A DNA stretch of 42,733 nucleotides from an uncultured Clostridia bacterium (GTDB lineage Bacteria; Bacillota; Clostridia; Oscillospirales; Acutalibacteraceae): positions 1 to 42,733 of the forward strand of contig CANBJR010000017.1 in assembly GCA_947369085.1 (NCBI GenBank), in the 5' to 3' direction. Made by a program: the position numbers and the translations under genes. Position 1 is the first letter of the stretch, and every line of letters starts with the position of its first letter. Below are positions 40,625 to 42,733 of the stretch, piece after piece. Under the pieces are notes generated by a model. That model saw only the letters and a program-made list of their open reading frames with translations, searched no databases and was not told the origin of the DNA.

Positions 40625-42733
40625 ATGACTCAAAGTGAAATTCAGAAAAATTTTCAACATATGAACAGTATGCAGCGCAAGGCTGTCTTTGCAACCGAAG
40701 GTCCTCTGCTCATTCTTGCAGGTGCAGGCTCGGGCAAAACAACTGTGCTTGTAAATCGAATTGCTTATATTCTCCAGTCACAACTTTGTAAGCCGTGGCA
40801 GATACTTGCAATCACCTTTACCAATAAAGCGGCTGGCGAGCTTAAAGAGAGAATCTGTAACGCGGTACCTGAGGGCGGAGCTGACATATGGGCGGCTACG
40901 TTTCACTCAACCTGCGCAAGAATCCTGCGCCGTTACGGCGACAGAATCGGTTATACAAGCCATTTCACAGTTTACGGAACGGATGATCAAAAAAAGCTTA
41001 TCAAAGACATTTTGAAGCAGCTTCATATTGATGAAAAAATCCTGCCGGCAAAGACTATTCTTTCCGAAATATCAAAAGCTAAGGATAAAATGCAGACTCC
41101 TCAGGAAATGCTTAAAGAAGCAAATTTTGACAGCCGCAAAGCTTCAATTGCAAAGGCGTATGAAATTTACCAGTCAAAACTAAAAACGTCTGATGCAATG
41201 GATTTTGACGATATGCTCTGCAATACCGTTTTGCTTTTTGAGAAGTGTCCTGAGATTCTTGAGTATTATCAGAATCAATTTAAATACATAATGGTTGATG
41301 AGTATCAGGATACCAACAAGGTTCAGTACAAATTTGTAAGTATGCTCGCTGAAAAATACGGAAATATCTGTGTTGTCGGTGATGATGACCAGAGTATTTA
41401 TAAATTCAGGGGAGCAACAATTGAAAATATTCTTTCTTTTGAAAATACTTTCAAGGGCGCTCAGATTATCCGCCTTGAGCAGAACTACCGCAGTACGCAG
41501 AATATTCTAAATGCTGCAAATGAAGTTATCTCAAATAACACGATGAGAAAGGGCAAAACCCTTTGGACAGAAAACGGCGAGGGAGAAAGGATTGAAGTTC
41601 ACACCTCCGAAACCGAGCGTGATGAAGCAGCATTTATTGCAAAAACTATTCTTGACGGTGTTGCAAACGGCAGAAAATTCTCCGACTATGCAGTGCTTTA
41701 CAGAATGAACGCACAGTCAAACGCCGTAGAGCAGGCTCTGTCACGAAGCGGAATACCTCACAGAGTAATCGGCGGTCACCGATTCTATGACAGAGAAGAA
41801 ATACGTGATATGGTAGCTTATCTTCAGGTTATCAACAATCCGCACGATGATGTAAGGCTAAGCCGTATAATCAACGTGCCGAAGCGCTCAATAGGAGCAA
41901 CAACTGTTTCTCATGCCGCCGAAATTGCGTCGGGCTTAGGCGAGAGTATTTACACAGTAATAAAGGACGCAGACAGTTATCCTCAGCTTTCACGCGCCGC
42001 TTCAAAGCTCAAAGCCTTTGTAAATCTTATTGACGGTTTTATTGAAGCCGAACAAAGCGGAGATTATTCTCTTGCAGAATTATACAATCTCGTAATTGAG
42101 CATACTAATTACGAGAATTATCTCAAAACCGAAAAAGACAATCCCGAGGTCAGGATTGAAAATATTGAGGAATTGTCCTCAAACATAATCAAGTTTGAGG
42201 AGGATTACGACGACGAAGCGTCGCTTTCGGCATTTCTCGAAGAAATTTCACTCCAGACAGATATTGATAACTACGATGCAGACGCTGACACAAGTGTTAT
42301 GATGACCTTGCACAGCGCAAAGGGACTTGAATTTCCAGTTGTATTTATCGCAGGAATGGAGGACGGAATTTTCCCGTCAATTTCATCAATTATGAATCCC
42401 GATGAGCTTAACGAAGAACGCAGACTTGCATATGTGGGAATTACAAGGGCCAAGAAAAAACTCTATCTTACAAAAACGCGTTCAAGAATGCTTTTTGGTT
42501 CAACAACTTATAATAAGGTTTCACGCTTTGTAAATGAAATTCCCGATAATCTTCTTGATTTTACGGGAGAAAACAAAACATTTGCAAAAACAGGCTCATC
42601 ATTTGCTTCTTCGTCAGCCGACAAGGTTTCAATCGGCTCTGCAAATAAAACTTCTTATTCAGTGGGAAGCTTTGCCGGGTACAAAAAGCCTGCAATCAAA
42701 AGCGGAACTGTCTACAACATCGGCGATTGCGTA
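40625..42733 (+). CDS. pcrA: PcrA/UvrD-type ATP-dependent DNA helicase (3' end outside the window)
   Basis: The frame is open from ATG 40625 to the window edge (703 codons, no stop). Superfamily 1A motifs are present in order: Q motif (NSMQRKAV), Walker A GAGSGKTT, TFTNKAAGEL, DEYQDTN, GDDDQSIYKFRGA, QNYRST, then VMMTLHSAKGLEFPVVF and YVGITRAKK. This is a complete motor of the PcrA/UvrD type used in repair and replication restart. The visible end (SVGSFAGYKK, then GTVYNIGDCV) is the start of the C-terminal Tudor-like tail. AGGA lies 9 bases before the start. Whether it is PcrA or a close paralogue cannot be settled without the rest. Confidence 0.95.
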   Translation, partial: MTQSEIQKNFQHMNSMQRKAVFATEGPLLILAGAGSGKTTVLVNRIAYILQSQLCKPWQILAITFTNKAAGELKERICNAVPEGGADIWAATFHSTCARILRRYGDRIGYTSHFTVYGTDDQKKLIKDILKQLHIDEKILPAKTILSEISKAKDKMQTPQEMLKEANFDSRKASIAKAYEIYQSKLKTSDAMDFDDMLCNTVLLFEKCPEILEYYQNQFKYIMVDEYQDTNKVQYKFVSMLAEKYGNICVVGDDDQSIYKFRGATIENILSFENTFKGAQIIRLEQNYRSTQNILNAANEVISNNTMRKGKTLWTENGEGERIEVHTSETERDEAAFIAKTILDGVANGRKFSDYAVLYRMNAQSNAVEQALSRSGIPHRVIGGHRFYDREEIRDMVAYLQVINNPHDDVRLSRIINVPKRSIGATTVSHAAEIASGLGESIYTVIKDADSYPQLSRAASKLKAFVNLIDGFIEAEQSGDYSLAELYNLVIEHTNYENYLKTEKDNPEVRIENIEELSSNIIKFEEDYDDEASLSAFLEEISLQTDIDNYDADADTSVMMTLHSAKGLEFPVVFIAGMEDGIFPSISSIMNPDELNEERRLAYVGITRAKKKLYLTKTRSRMLFGSTTYNKVSRFVNEIPDNLLDFTGENKTFAKTGSSFASSSADKVSIGSANKTSYSVGSFAGYKKPAIKSGTVYNIGDCV

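Overview
The window comes from a low-GC, spore-forming Gram-positive anaerobe, most probably a gut Clostridia of the Ruminococcaceae/Oscillospirales type. The evidence is the cotJA-cotJB-cotJC spore-coat genes, a T-box in front of thrS, AGGAGG-type ribosome binding sites, an ispH-rpsA gene fusion typical of Clostridia, a Prp-processed L27, DnaD/DnaI-type helicase loading, and an AmyE-like amylase with a starch-binding module. No species name can be given from sequence reading alone.

Region 1 (1 to about 5690) is the right-hand part of an integrated mobile element whose left end lies outside the window. It carries an Mpi-type serine invertase, a DUF6809-type small protein, a divergently transcribed DUF6076-like zinc-finger protein, a RepA/RecA-fold ATPase, a 9-bp iteron-like array, a gene-free stretch with repeated motifs, a 55-aa SHOCT-like small protein and a 560-aa large serine recombinase. 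The recombinase gene abuts the N-terminal third of cotJC on the other strand. CotJC-like sequence stops inside the last 20 codons of the recombinase, so the element appears to have split cotJC, and the tail of the recombinase appears to be read from host DNA. This is the main finding.

Region 2 (5690-7055, minus strand) holds cotJA, cotJB, the cotJC fragment and a degenerate SpoIID-like secreted protein. Region 3 (7200-16640) holds a polytopic membrane protein with an acidic tail, T-box-thrS, a catalytically dead VanY-like protein, rpmE, a YigZ-family protein, the rplU-prp-rpmA ribosomal operon, obgE, Mini-RNase III and a YitT membrane protein. Region 4 (16640-22030) holds a GH13/CBM26 amylase lipoprotein, an SseB-like protein and, on the minus strand, hisF, hisH and tcdA. 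Region 5 (22200-28080) is a self-contained fructose PTS operon: regulator, 1-phosphofructokinase, IIABC permease, HPr and Enzyme I.

Region 6 (28130-35040) holds a HAD phosphatase, an RpiR regulator overlapping a BaiN/HI0933-type flavoprotein, then cmk-plsC-ispH/rpsA and an HD-domain protein. Region 7 (35089-42733) holds ligA, a 52-aa membrane peptide, a TSCPD protein, dnaD and dnaI-like helicase-loading genes, tRNA-Gln and tRNA-Pro, a DUF4358-like lipoprotein and the start of a PcrA/UvrD helicase cut by the window edge. From cotJ rightwards the content is ordinary chromosomal housekeeping; the accessory content is concentrated in the first 5.7 kb.
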